From Nothopassalora personata (lineage: Eukaryota; Ascomycota; Dothideomycetes; Mycosphaerellales; Mycosphaerellaceae): 64,000 nucleotides of DNA. Made by a program: the position numbers and the translations under genes. Under the pieces are notes generated by a model that was not told the origin of the DNA, ran no database searches, and saw only the letters and a list, made by a program, of their open reading frames with translations. Location: NCBI GenBank assembly GCA_033816765.1, contig CM066288.1, positions 620,001-684,000 on the forward strand, read 5' to 3'. This document shows, in pieces, positions 53,819-64,000 of the stretch (position 1 is its first letter; each line of letters opens with the position of its first letter).

Positions 53819-55228
53819 ATGTCCGCCATCCAGCCTGCTCCTCCTACTCCACCAAGGCACAACATGCCCCCGGCTCCCACCCCCATGCGACAGCCGTCGC
53901 GACCCCTCCGCCGACCGCAGTGTACCCACATCACCATGGATCGCAAGTACGGAGACGCCACCTGCTCCATGTGCGGACGTGCGCCATTCTTCGGCTGGCT
54001 TTACGTATGCTCGCAGGACAAGCTTCCTGCCCAACTCGAACCACTGCCTGATATGGATGACGTGCCGACGGTGGTGCCAAGCGAGCGCAACTACTTTGAG
54101 GCTCAAGCCCGAGTCGCCGAGCACTTCAAGATGAGCCCATTCGTCATCAAGGGCATCAAAGCTGGTGACTACAACGCCACCCAGGTCGAGAAGCTCATTT
54201 CGCAGCGCAAGCATGTCATCGGAACCATCAACAAAGAGGAAGCATCGTTCAGCGAGCGACTTCACCATCCTCTTCAGCGCGAGAGCGGTCAGCTATCCGA
54301 TAGCATCATCGCCACCGCAGGTGCCAAATTCTCCACTGCCTCACATCAAGGCCTCGAGCTTCCCATGTCCGCTGCTGGCACCCCCGTGAATACGCCATGC
54401 GAGAGCACCGCAAGCTCGCCCGCCAGGGCTGACAGCAAGATCGCCAAGACACCCCGATTCCCGTGCTACATGCAGATCTGCCAAAGCTGCCGCCCATTCC
54501 TCCAGGTCCGAATGTGTACCAGTTTCGAGGCAGTCATGAACAACGAGATCAATCCGCTCACTGTGGACGACTCCTGCGAACCGCCAGTGGTTGATCGCGA
54601 TCTTGCGCTCACCATCGGCCTCCGCAAGCCTCCCACTCCGCTTCAAGACAGCGTGCAGTCCTTGTCCCATCTTGAGCCGAGCCCACATCAGCAGGAGACG
54701 GACAGCGACGATAACATCTCAGTTGACTGGACTCGCACTTCCGGTACGTGCTGGACTGTACGTCTCGTGCAGAACACAGGAGAGGGCTGACTCAACTTCA
54801 CAGCAAGTGGCAGCTCTTCAAGCGCCGAGCAGCATCTCGACAGCTCAGAACTGTACCCATGTCCCGGCGCGGGCCAGTGCCCCGTGTGGAGTCGTCACTC
54901 CGGCTGCGCATACGAGCGCGGATTCGACGATGGTCGTCGCGATGTCAACCATGGATTCTTTCCGGCCCAGTACGCCGACAAGATTCATCATCCATCGAGC
55001 TCGGACAGCAGTCCTCCATACCACACCAGCTCTGCAGACGCTTCGTCGACCGCGTCTTCGATCAGCCTGCCGACGCCGACGGCTTCATTGTCAACACTGA
55101 TGGCGGAGACTGAGGAGCAAAGCCGTGACTACAAGCGCCGATTCAGCGGTGGTGATGTCGACAGTGGTGTCGCACTTACCGAGGAGGCGGTCGAGACGGG
55201 CACGGCTGACATTATCACCACAAAGTAG
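53819..55228 (+). CDS. Fungal-specific protein with Cys motif and CxxC, unknown function
   Basis: Two exons, 53819-54743 and 54804-55228, 449 residues; the 60-bp intron has GT-AG ends and a CTGAC branch site. The N-terminus is Pro-rich, then a compact Cys region C-THITMDRKYGDAT-CSMC-GRAPFFGWLYVC (about residues 35-65) that could bind zinc, followed by a helical segment containing MSPFVIKGIKAGDYNATQ. A second Cys cluster lies near residues 220-235 (CYMQICQSCRPFLQVRMC), and exon 2 adds CPGAGQCPVW and a Ser/Thr-rich disordered tail. I recognise the architecture as one seen among uncharacterised filamentous-fungal proteins, but no function. No transmembrane segment. Confidence 0.72.
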
Positions 55229-55443
55229 CACATGGAGAGAATGTTAGAGTGGGTGCGGCGCGCTGATATGGAAGGCGAACGAAACGTCAAAGTATCTGGC
55301 TGGGAGGCTTCATTGTATGGTATAGACTGATAAAAAGCCGCAGCGGCAATCGCTCCAAGCTTAGATTCAGCGCCCAGGCGCCACCATCGTTGTACAATTT
55401 CGAAAAATTACAAGACGTCCCCATCTTCAACATTGCAGCCCCA
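55229..55443. terminator. Shared 3' region of two convergent genes
   Basis: 215 bp hold both transcript ends. No defined poly(A) signal is claimed. Confidence 0.35.
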
Positions 55444-58113
55444 CTACTGCTCGTGTGATTCCTCGCTCACGTCGCTCCACCAGTCTTCGTCCTCGCCAAG
55501 TTCCAGATCATCCTCGTCTCGATCTACCGTGCTGCCGTAGTCTGTGTTGTCGCCGAATGTAGACTCGATGACACAGCAGTAAGCATCTGAGTTGTTGGAC
55601 TGCTCGTATGTAGGTAGCTGTTCTTCTTCTTCTTCTTCTTCTTCTTCTTCTTCTTCTTCTTCTTCTTCTTCTTCTTCTTCTTCTTCTTCTTCTTCTTCTT
55701 CTTCTTCTTCTTCTTCTTCTTCTTCTTCTTCTTCTTCTTCTTCTTCTTCTTCTTCTTCTTCTTCTTCTTCTTCTTCTTCTTCTTCTTCTTCTTCTTCTTC
55801 TTCTTCTTCTTCTTCTTCTTCTTCTTCTTCTTCTTCTTCTTCAGTAGCCTCGAAATTTTCACTTTCATCCTCGTCAGCGAGAGATTCCACATCCGCATCG
55901 CCCTCGCTCTCGTCTACGTTGTTGAGCTCGATGATGTCGTCGGATGTCGGCTCGATCTGAAATGTATCGCCCGGAGCGACGCGGTCCCAGCCTTCTGCAT
56001 CGGTCGCGAGGTCGTTCTTGCGGCGGAGTAGTCTCGCGTAGCGTTCTGAGAGGGCTTGCCATGATACTTTGAATTCGGTGATTCGGTTCTGGAGTCTGGA
56101 GATTTCGGGTTGGGACTCCTCCCACGCTTTCCAGAATTCCTGGTTTCGGATCTCGAGAGATGCTTCGAGGGTCGCGTTTGAGGCTCTGAGGGTTGAGGTG
56201 GTGGTTTCGGCTTGCGTGATTTGAGTGCGGCAGCGGTCTAGCTCAGTATTCATCGTGTTCATGGAGGTCGCGTTCGCTTTGGCTTGGGCGCTGAAGCGGG
56301 TGGACCACTCTTGGGCTTGGGCTACGTGGGCTTTCTTTGCTGCGATGAAGGCTTGGTGTAGTTGTTCTTTCTCGCGAGTCAGGCTATCCCTTTCGCGTGC
56401 GGTCATGCTAAAATCGTGGCGTGCTTTGGAAAGAGCCTCGGTCTTCCAGCTGATGATCTTGTGGAAGAGGTTCTCCTTCTTCGTGAATTCTTCTGCTTCC
56501 TCCTCGCGCTCGCGACGGGCCTGAGTCAGGAGCTCATCTCTGACGCGAATCTTCTCGCTGGTCATTTTTGCTTCCTTTTCTCGCTGGTCACGGGCTTTCT
56601 GCAAAAGCTCCGCCCTGTTGCCTATGACGATATCCAATCTTGCTGAGGCTTCTTTTGCTTCCTTTTCGCGCTCGAGACGAGCTCCCTCTAACAGCTCGTC
56701 CTTGGAGGCGATCACGACTTCAAGTCTCTCCAGGGCCTCCTGCGCTTCCTTCTCGCGCTCGAGGCGTAACCTCTCCAGCTCGGCGTTCCTATTGTTGATG
56801 ATGTTTTCAAGGTTCTCGAGCGTGGCAAATGCATTCTTGTTGATGTGCTCCTTCTCAAGACGGACGCTTGCCAGATCTTCGGCGATAGAGTCTGTCTTCT
56901 GCAAGAGATCTGCGATCTCTTGCGCCTGCTTATCGATCACATCACGCTCACACACAAGAGCTTGGGCAAGATGCTGGTTCTCCGTCTCGAGGGAGTCGAT
57001 CTGGGCATCTCTGCTTGCTATGTCTCTCTCCAAGGACTCCACTTGGCCGTTGTGGTCGTCGACGAAAGACTCGATGCGCTCAGCGATAGCGTCGCCAGTT
57101 TCGGAGTACATGTCGATCTGCTTACGCTGCTCGAAGATTGTCTGGTTACGCGCGTCAAGCTTATCACGAAGATCTTCAACCTGACGGCGATATCCGTCGA
57201 TGGCATCCTGCTGGCTATTACACAAGTCAATCGTCTCCTGATTGGTTGCTTCCACGTTGGCGAGTTTCTCAGCGAGCTGGCGCATCAAACCCTCTTTCTT
57301 GCGGATGGCCTCCTTGTGTTCTCGGATACTCTGCTCTCGCGCCTTCTCAGCTGCCTCTAGCAAAGATTCACGGCGTGCGAGTTTGGTGGTATACTCTTCC
57401 GACAAGGTGGCAAGCTGGCTCCGGAGACTCACGATGCTCTCGTTGCTGGCGGCGACAGACTGCTGCAGGCATCTGGCGTCTTGCTCCCGAGCCTCGACGG
57501 TTCCTCGGTAGTCCTCAACGACGTTGCGGAGATCGTCGGTGGTCTTCAGACTATGGTCAGCGAATTGCTGCGCATGACCTGGCTCATTGGCGCATGCCTT
57601 TGCCTTGTCCGTCCAGCCTTCGATGATATTGTGACATGCGTCGAGCTGATCGGTCAGGCGTTCAATGCATTCGTTCTTCTCCGCCAACATCGCTAGCAAA
57701 TTGGCGGGTTCATCCTCTGGCTTCTCGATGTTGCAGTCGTCCATGCTATCGGATGCATCGTAGGATGCGTGCCCTGACGATGGGTTCTGGGCTACTGGAG
57801 CACGTGCACGTGCACGGCTATTGCCAATATCGCTGATGCTCGTGTCGATGAGCTGCGGCGTGTCCGTTCGACCCCCGTTGAATGTCCGCTCAGACTCAAT
57901 CTCCTTTTGGCCAAACCTTTCGCAATTCTCATCCAGGTCGTCAGACATAGCTGTTAGGTCTGGAGAAGAAGGGGGTACGGTGTATCCTCCGTCCATCAGG
58001 TTGTCGTTCACCTTCATGGCACTTGGGCACCATGGTGAATAACACAATCCGTTGTTCATACCGCATTGGCAGGCAGACTCGCTCGGAGGGTCGTGAGAAT
58101 AAGGGTCCGACAT
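55444..58113 (-). CDS. Large coiled-coil protein with poly-glutamate tract
   Basis: 889 residues, single exon, ATG at 58,113. The N-terminus has a short Cys cluster (CQCGMNNGLCYSPWC). From about residue 125 to 680 it is almost continuous heptad coiled coil rich in Glu, Arg, Lys and Gln. Within this are near-repeats with REKEA followed by RLDIVI/RLEVVI-type segments around residues 450-530. Then comes an acidic linker, about 74 consecutive Glu all encoded by GAA (plus strand 55,621-55,842), and an acidic end. This is the layout of filament, tethering or scaffold proteins, but no family was recognised and coiled coils match many by chance. The repeat keeps the frame. Confidence 0.72.
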   Translation of the reverse strand: MSDPYSHDPPSESACQCGMNNGLCYSPWCPSAMKVNDNLMDGGYTVPPSSPDLTAMSDDLDENCERFGQKEIESERTFNGGRTDTPQLIDTSISDIGNSRARARAPVAQNPSSGHASYDASDSMDDCNIEKPEDEPANLLAMLAEKNECIERLTDQLDACHNIIEGWTDKAKACANEPGHAQQFADHSLKTTDDLRNVVEDYRGTVEAREQDARCLQQSVAASNESIVSLRSQLATLSEEYTTKLARRESLLEAAEKAREQSIREHKEAIRKKEGLMRQLAEKLANVEATNQETIDLCNSQQDAIDGYRRQVEDLRDKLDARNQTIFEQRKQIDMYSETGDAIAERIESFVDDHNGQVESLERDIASRDAQIDSLETENQHLAQALVCERDVIDKQAQEIADLLQKTDSIAEDLASVRLEKEHINKNAFATLENLENIINNRNAELERLRLEREKEAQEALERLEVVIASKDELLEGARLEREKEAKEASARLDIVIGNRAELLQKARDQREKEAKMTSEKIRVRDELLTQARREREEEAEEFTKKENLFHKIISWKTEALSKARHDFSMTARERDSLTREKEQLHQAFIAAKKAHVAQAQEWSTRFSAQAKANATSMNTMNTELDRCRTQITQAETTTSTLRASNATLEASLEIRNQEFWKAWEESQPEISRLQNRITEFKVSWQALSERYARLLRRKNDLATDAEGWDRVAPGDTFQIEPTSDDIIELNNVDESEGDADVESLADEDESENFEATEEEEEEEEEEEEEEEEEEEEEEEEEEEEEEEEEEEEEEEEEEEEEEEEEEEEEEEEEEEEEEEEEEEEEEEEEEQLPTYEQSNNSDAYCCVIESTFGDNTDYGSTVDRDEDDLELGEDEDWWSDVSEESHEQ
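55621..55842. repeat. Pure (TTC)74/(GAA)74 microsatellite in coding DNA
   Basis: 222 uninterrupted bases. On the gene strand each unit is GAA, so the run is 74 identical Glu codons. The purity without GAG codons implies recent expansion by slippage. Confidence 0.97.
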
Positions 58114-58509
58114 GGTAGTGCTAGTCTTCTGGGGATTGCAGAAGTGGGCACTGAACGTGAGCTTTATACGGTCGGGTGATGGCTTTTTCGAGGACTGAGG
58201 ACACCGACTGCTAGCTCCTTCCGTGGTTCAATTGATCAAGCCAAGAGTGTGGGAACCCGCAAGCGGAGGCCAGTACACGAATTTCGACTTCGAGGACCAC
58301 AATGCACGACACATACCGTGAAGCGTGGCGGCAGATATGGAGGAGATGTGGCCTCCGCATCGCGGATTTGAGGACTGCCAAGACGCATGACCAGCTTGCG
58401 TTGTACTTATCCTCCAATCTCCTATGAAGGCAATGTTTCAACCATCGCATGCACCGTTATGCCAGTTGTAAAGTGAAATGTATTTTGTAACGTTCGAACA
58501 GATCTAGTT
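58114..58509. other. Intergenic, coiled-coil gene to NDUFAF6-like gene
   Basis: 396 bp forming the upstream region of the coiled-coil gene and the 3' end of the next minus-strand gene. No other feature seen. Confidence 0.45.
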
Positions 58510-59691
58510 TTATAGTTCCCTTCTGCTGTAAGCCCAGTAGGCTGAGAATGGGAGCTTCCAGTCCGTAACCCTGAGCTTCGGCTGGAAGACATCAAAATCA
58601 TGCTTTTGCAGCTTGTCAAGCCACATCTGCGTCGCAACCGCAGGCATAAAAACACCAAATGCACGCTCAACCTCTTGTCCTTGGGTCTCCTGTTTGCCGG
58701 TAGAAGGCAAATATGCATGCTCCTCTTCCTCTAGGTGCTCGAATTCATGGCCAGCTTCTTGACCAGCTTTGATGTTGGCAATCATTTGCCGCGCTGTAAT
58801 CAGATGATCGTTGGCTCGAGTGGCCACAGCAAAGACTGCATCGCGAAGTCCGGGTGCATCTGCACCATTGCGCAGGACATCTTCTTCTCTCACACCAGCT
58901 TCAACCATGACGTCGACTGGTAGCATCACAGCGCCATGCTTTGATGCACCAACGTCTCCTGGAAACTGGCCCTGGTTGCTATGATGATTTTGAGGTCCAG
59001 GGAATGCGATCAAAGGCAGTCCTCGAAGCACAGTCGCAATACCAGCAGCCTTTCCAATGTGCGACGCGATATGGTCTGCCGTCAAGCTAGCCATCGGCAG
59101 TGCTTGGAGTGTTAGATATAGCAGCGTACTGTACGTATTTTCTGCATATCTCTCCAGATCATTGAGAGTTTGATATGGTGGATTCGACAGATACTTCTCA
59201 CGCGTGTCGATGATGCGCATGAACCAGCTTTTGCTGAACCTCTGCTTGCCCGCGCTTCTGTTGTGGATGTCTTCCGCTGCTTGGGCAAGTAGAAGGGCGA
59301 TGGGCTGTTTTGGTGGCGAGCCTGCTAGGGACTTGGTGACCGCATCCCGCTGAAACTGCAATCGCATGGAACCGATCATGGGAGTCGAGGTGGTATCTGC
59401 CGTCCGAGCAACATCGATATTGAATGCCCTCAACGCAACATATGCGTCTCTGGCATGACTTGGGATGTATGGCAGGAGCAGCGACGATGGCACATCATAT
59501 TTGCGGAGCAGATCCAGACAGAAGGACCTCGCACTTGCCATCTCGTTGGACGACGGCACTGCTGCTGGTGCTGCATTGACGCCTGACGAGGCAAATCTTC
59601 GTGGCGACTGTGTTGCCAAGGGTTGCGCTCTTGTGGCGGCTGTTGCTGCGAAGCTCTTCAAGCTTCGCGCGGCGACAGACTTGGTTGTCAT
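58510..59691 (-). CDS. NDUFAF6-like mitochondrial complex I assembly factor (squalene/phytoene synthase fold)
   Basis: 393 residues from the ATG at 59,691 (an upstream in-frame ATG at 59,733 would add 14). The N-terminus TTKSVAARSLKSFAATAATR is basic and lacks acidic residues, as expected of a mitochondrial presequence. The body follows the isoprenoid synthase-like class: ARSFCLDLLRKYD, YVALRAFNIDVARTAD, MRLQFQRDAV, NDLERYAENTYSTLLYLTLQ, then HIGKAAGIATVLRGLP and LPVDVMVEAGV. The Asp-rich catalytic motifs of true synthases are weak or absent (ERYAENTYS replaces the second), consistent with a chaperone-like role. Divergent from RAD5 over about 500 bp. Confidence 0.85.
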   Translation of the reverse strand: MTTKSVAARSLKSFAATAATRAQPLATQSPRRFASSGVNAAPAAVPSSNEMASARSFCLDLLRKYDVPSSLLLPYIPSHARDAYVALRAFNIDVARTADTTSTPMIGSMRLQFQRDAVTKSLAGSPPKQPIALLLAQAAEDIHNRSAGKQRFSKSWFMRIIDTREKYLSNPPYQTLNDLERYAENTYSTLLYLTLQALPMASLTADHIASHIGKAAGIATVLRGLPLIAFPGPQNHHSNQGQFPGDVGASKHGAVMLPVDVMVEAGVREEDVLRNGADAPGLRDAVFAVATRANDHLITARQMIANIKAGQEAGHEFEHLEEEEHAYLPSTGKQETQGQEVERAFGVFMPAVATQMWLDKLQKHDFDVFQPKLRVTDWKLPFSAYWAYSRREL

Positions 59692-60190
59692 GGTTTGTAC
59701 GGTAGGACACTCGTCGGCAGCAGCAAATGTCATCTGATCATTCTGTTTATGTGATCCATGATAGCGACGACCTCTTCTAGCATCATGGTGATGATGGTGT
59801 ACTCCGGAGCAGAAAGCACTGCACTGCACTGGAGGTGTTAACTGTCTCGCTAAATCCAGGCCCCCTGCAATGAGCTCACCACTTCGTAGTTCGTTGCCGC
59901 TCTCAATATCGAACGGCAGGTCGAGAACACCAAACGGAGAAGCGGAGAAGGCCAAATACAATCATCTAGGCATAGCACGACGCGTATTCTGCGCGTAGAT
60001 GACGATAGGCCTGGCCACGTAGCTACTACGCTCTCGTATATTCGAGTAAGAGCGTCTGCTGTAGTTAAGAACTAGAGGCGGAAAGCGCTTAGCGGCAATC
60101 AACTTTGTCAACAGCCCTGCTGCCTGCGTCTCAACGCGTCGCGTCTTAGTCTCTACGCATCTTCTCCACGAAACACACACGTGCTTGGAG
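59692..60190. promoter_or_regulatory. Divergent promoter NDUFAF6-like/RAD5 with two ACGCGT sites
   Basis: The 499-bp shared region contains ACGCGT at 59,980-59,985 and 60,134-60,139. This hexamer is the MCB site of yeast MBF, which drives replication and repair genes in late G1. With RAD5 starting at 60,191 the link is plausible but rests on two hexamers. Confidence 0.4.
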
Positions 60191-63100
60191 ATGGAAGACA
60201 TCGATGACAGGCCATACAAGAGGCGACGACATTTCTTCGCCGAGAAATCCTCGCCCAAAGACGCCTCCCTCACAGCCGACACAGGCCTTCCAGACGACAT
60301 CGATGCGCTGCCGCAAGAGTCAGAACTCGCACCAAATGGAGCGGCGAACAAGGAGAACGTCTTCGAGGCCGATACATTCCGGAGCATCATTGGTGGCCAT
60401 GTGTCGGAAGATGCGATACAGCGCTTGCAGGATGCTCACGGAAACAACCTGGAGCACGCCATCAACGCATACTTTGATGGCTCGTGGAAGGCGCCTGTCG
60501 TCTCGCCACGCAAGAAGTCTGTAGACACAACGCAAAGTCGCCTCGGTGTGAAGCGGGGACATGGCTCTTCTCAAGCACAAAGCACCCTGTCGGCAAGTCC
60601 ATCGCGGAACCCAGCAGCACTGGAGTCTATGCCGGAGATGCGCTATGTCGGTGCACTGGGCGTGGCGGGCTGGACAACCACGAGTGGCAACAATGTCATC
60701 AAAGGAGGGGACACAGTCAAGATACAGCGGGATCGCCAAAAGCCATTGCAGCCTGGGAAGCTGGGAAGAGGGAGGAATCCGGTCAGGAAGACTCAGGACA
60801 TCATCGTTCGCTTTACAAACCACAAAGGCTCAGAGATTGGACGGCTGGAGAGGGATGCTGCCATCTGGATTGGTGCATTGATAGACCAGAAGGTGTGCCA
60901 TTTCGAGGGACACTGCATATATGCGCCAGATCGAATTCGGACCAATGAGACCATATACTTGCAACTCCGATGCTTCCTCTTGCGACCAGTGTTTGGCGCA
61001 GGCAAGCTGATCAAACCGAGCGACAACAACCGCTCGGCCAACTTCTTCGAGGCCAAGGAGACGTCGGAGGAAAGAGATTTACGGCTTAGGCAGATAGGAC
61101 TGGTGAAGCTAATCTCCGAAATCAACCTTCAACCTGCCACTACAAATGAGCTTACCGCAAAGCACAAGCGAGAAGGAATTTTGCAGTCCGCAGAAATGGC
61201 AGAGCAGTTCGATCAGCAAGACGAGTCGAAGAGAAAGTCGAGCCAGGACAGAGAGAGTGGAGGTTCCAGCCCGCCTTCAGAAGAAAATGAAGAGGGTGAA
61301 GAGCTCGAGCAGGACCAACTCGATTCGCTGTACAAGAAGGCGCAGTCCTTCGACTTCAACACGCCAGAGGCTCAACCAGCTTCGACCTTCACCATGGATC
61401 TTCGCAAATATCAAAAGCAAGCCCTTCACTGGATGTTGAACAAGGAGACACGTGAGAAGGAAGAGCAGAAGCAGCAGAGCATGCACCCACTATGGGAGGA
61501 GTACTCATGGCCGACCAAGGACGCCGAAGATAAAGAATTGCCGCATGTCGAGAACCTTGACAAGTTCTACGTCAACCCGTACAGTGGCGAGCTAAGTCTA
61601 GAGTTTCCAGTGCAAGAGCAGACATGCTTAGGCGGCATTCTGGCAGATGAGATGGGTCTAGGCAAGACGATCGAAATGCTCTCGCTCATCCATTCCCACA
61701 AATCGCCTGAGCACAAAGGCGTCAGTGGGGAAGCTGATTCTCACGTCGATGCTGTCAGCAGTCTTGCTAGGCAACCTATGCACTCTAGCACCATCAAGCG
61801 TGCACCAGCAACGACGCTGGTTGTCGCTCCGATGTCATTACTGGCACAGTGGGCGAGCGAAGCTGAGAAGGCATCCAAGCCTGGAACGCTGAAGACGCTG
61901 GTGTACTATGGTAGTGAGAAGGGTGTTAATCTTCAGACTATCTGCTCAGGTACCAACATTAGCTCGGCTCCGAACGTCATAATCACAAGCTACGGTGTTG
62001 TCCTCTCGGAGTTCAACGCCGTTGCCAGTGCACTTGGTGGCAATCGCGCAGCATCTGGAGGACTCTTTGGTGTCGAGTACTGGCGGATTATCCTTGACGA
62101 AGCTCACATGATCAAGAACCGTTCGTCAAAGACAGCAAAGGCGTGCTATGAGCTCGCTGCTACACACCGATGGGTCTTGACTGGTACTCCTATCGTCAAC
62201 AGACTCGAAGACCTCTTCAGTCTCGTGCGATTCCTTCGGGTCGAGCCTTGGAGCAACTTCAGCTTCTGGAAGACGTTCATCACAACGCCTTTCGAAAAGG
62301 GCGAATTCGTCCGTGCGCTGGATGTCGTACAGACGGTTCTTGAGCCATTAGTGCTGCGCCGAACGAAAGACATGAAGACGCCGGATGGCGAAGCGCTTGT
62401 TCCTCTGCCGCCCAAAATCATCAATGTCGAGAAGGTCAAGCTCTCTGGCCCTGAGCATGACGTCTACGAGCACATTTTATCACGAGCAAAAAGGACCTTC
62501 AACGAAAATGCATCAGCTGGCACGCTGATGAAGAGCTACACCACCATCTTTGCACAGATCCTGAGGTTACGACAGAGCTGTTGTCATCCGATATTGACTC
62601 GCAACAAGTCAATAGTTGCCGACGAAGACGATGCTGCCGCCGCCGCCGACATCGCCAATGGTCTTGCGGACGATATGGATCTCGGTGCTTTGATAGAGCG
62701 CTTTGAGGCAGATGAAGGCGAGCAGGATGCTAGCAAATATGGCGCGCATGTCCTAAAGCAGATTCAAGACGGGTCCGAAATGGAGTGCCCGATTTGCAGC
62801 GAAGAGCCCATGGAAGAGCAAGCTGTGACGGGTTGCTGGCATTCGGCTTGCAAGCAATGCTTGCTTGACTACATCGAACATCAGAGCGCCAAGGGCGAAC
62901 TGCCCAGATGCTTCAACTGCCGCGAGCCGATCAACGCTCGTGATGTGTTCGAGGTCATTAAGCATGAAGATGACGACTATGTTGAGGCAGATGAGAGCGA
63001 TGCTTTAAACACTGCGATAGGTGATGATGATGAGGACGATCTCTACGGAAGCACTCAGGACAACACGAAGCCAGCACCGAGCAAGCAGAAAGTCCGCATT

Positions 63101-63700
63101 TCACTGCGCCGAGTCAACCAGCTTTCTTCAGCGAAGATCAGCACCTTGCTCACGCAGCTGAAGAGACTTCGCAAAGCAGAGCCGAACACGAAATCTGTCG
63201 TCTTTAGTCAGTTCACATCCTTTCTAGACCTGCTCGCTTCAGCTCTGACCAACGCCGGTATCTCATGGCTTCGGTTCGATGGCAGCATGGCACAAAAGGA
63301 AAGAGCAAAAGTCTTGGCAGAGTTCGCAACTCGACCGATGTTCACGATTCTCCTGCTATCGCTTCGTGCTGGAGGCGTTGGTCTTAATTTGACGTGCGCG
63401 AAACAAGTCTTCATGATGGATCCTTGGTGGAGTTTTGCTGTTGAAGCTCAAGCGATCGATCGTGTTCATCGCATGGGGCAGACAGACGAAGTTACCGTCA
63501 CACGATACATTGTAGAAGGCAGCATCGAGGAGAAGATGCTGAAGGTCCAGGAGAGAAAGAAGTTTATGTAAGTGATTCATTCGATGTGATGTGAGATACT
63601 GGCTGACATGTCTTGCTACAGCGCAAGCTCTCTCGGCATGATGAGCGAAGAGGAGAAGAAGACACAGCGCATTGAGGATATCAAGGAACTCCTCAGCTAA
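60191..63700 (+). CDS. RAD5: RAD5: SNF2 helicase/RING E3 ligase for postreplication repair
   Basis: Exons 60191-63567 and 63622-63700, 1,151 residues. Domains in order: a UBA-like helical segment near residues 55-100 (AIQRLQDAHGNNLEHAINAY); HIRAN about 197-267 (IIVRFTNHKGSEIGRLERDA); SNF2 ATPase starting LRKYQKQALHWML near 405, with Walker A DEMGLGKTIEM at about 486 and DEAH at about 636; a C3HC4 RING from 866 (CPICSEEP, then CWHSACKQC, CFNC); and the helicase C lobe with VVFSQFTSFLDLL and DRVHRMGQTDEV. The 3' exon supplies the conserved IASSLGMMSEEEKK end. The true start is the ATG at 60,191. Rad5 works with Ubc13-Mms2 in PCNA polyubiquitination and remodels stalled forks in the nucleus. Intact. 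Confidence 0.95.
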
Positions 63701-64000
63701 GCTCATATCGATACAAATAGAGCACACAATGCCACAGCTCTTGTGGCCGTCCGGGCCAGTCTCGGGCCGTGCAGACCATCAGAATTCACTCCCCAGATTC
63801 TGTCTAGCGTCGAGTGCGTTGCAAGGGGTCTCAGAAGCCAAGAATTGGTCGGCAACTTGTCTGTCACCTGCGAACGACCTTGGAACACATTTCGGCCAAC
63901 ATTTTTCTTGGCATCAGCATGGTCTCTCCAATCGCGCTTGATGTCAACGCCTGACATTGACAGCTTACGTTTCTGCCGATGTTTCGCGCAGTGTCGAAAG
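63701..64000. other. Downstream of RAD5
   Basis: 300 bp to the window end. Short frames only; presumably the RAD5 3' UTR and the edge of the next intergenic region. Confidence 0.5.

Noticed and set aside
55524..55960. Poly-Lys and poly-Ser frames over the TTC repeat.
   Set aside because: Shadows of the same repeat; the Glu frame is continuous with a long coiled-coil protein.
22350..64000. Search for tRNA genes by the GGTTCGANNCC box.
   Set aside because: Scattered partial matches, such as near 25,088 and 58,225, had no matching acceptor stem or A-box.

Overview
The window is a piece of filamentous ascomycete nuclear chromosome. Evidence: short (53-193 bp) GT-AG introns with CTNAC/CTGAC branch sites, fungal-type gene families, and 22 kb of retrotransposon relics carrying the mark of repeat-induced point mutation (RIP; CpA to TpA on both strands, so CAG/TGG become TAG/TAG and catalytic GATGAY becomes GATAAY). 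Related intron sequences at different loci resemble the introner-like elements described from Dothideomycetes, so I infer a Mycosphaerellaceae-type fungus (Fulvia/Dothistroma/Pseudocercospora-like). The species is not proven by the sequence.

Layout. Positions 1-22,060 are a transposon graveyard: a truncated Copia on the minus strand (1-3,700), a nearly full Gypsy on the plus strand (3,700-9,900), an unrecognised RIP-wrecked coding region on the plus strand (about 10,400-14,300), and a second Copia on the minus strand (14,700-19,368, resuming at 21,817). Two un-RIPped insertions sit in this debris: a solo LTR (12,980-13,336; TSD CCTAG) and a pristine 2,448 bp element (19,369-21,816; identical 348 bp LTRs; TSD TAGAG). 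The pristine element encodes only Gag plus an antisense protein with exact Zn(II)2Cys6 spacing and a coiled coil. It lacks pol and so is non-autonomous.

From 22.3 kb on lies gene-dense euchromatin. In order: CorA-type Mg2+ transporter (+); P4-ATPase flippase of DNF3 type (+) with an in-frame TAG at an exon junction and an Asp-to-Ala change in the GDGxND motif; WRAP73/Wdr8 WD40 protein (-); LPxELR/F-box-like protein (+); PHO80-like cyclin (-); SRPBCC/Bet v1-like protein (+); a decayed MDR oxidoreductase; small C2H2 protein (-); PUS7/TruD pseudouridine synthase (-) interrupted by a roughly 176 bp triplet repeat that also shifts frame; ARM-repeat protein of VID28/ARMC8 type (+); small unknown protein (+); amino-acid permease relic (+); SprT-like protein with HQxxH instead of HExxH (-); Mpv17/PMP22 protein (-); Cys-motif unknown (+); coiled-coil protein with a 74-residue poly-Glu tract (-); NDUFAF6-like protein (-); RAD5 helicase/ubiquitin ligase (+).

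The genes form no pathway cluster; this is ordinary housekeeping gene order beside a heterochromatin-like block. Several are divergent pairs sharing short promoters (WRAP73/F-box-like, cyclin/SRPBCC, PUS7/ARM, NDUFAF6/RAD5). The strongest leads for new biology are the gag-plus-antisense-zinc-cluster retroelement, the dispersed introner-like introns, and the possibly dead flippase.
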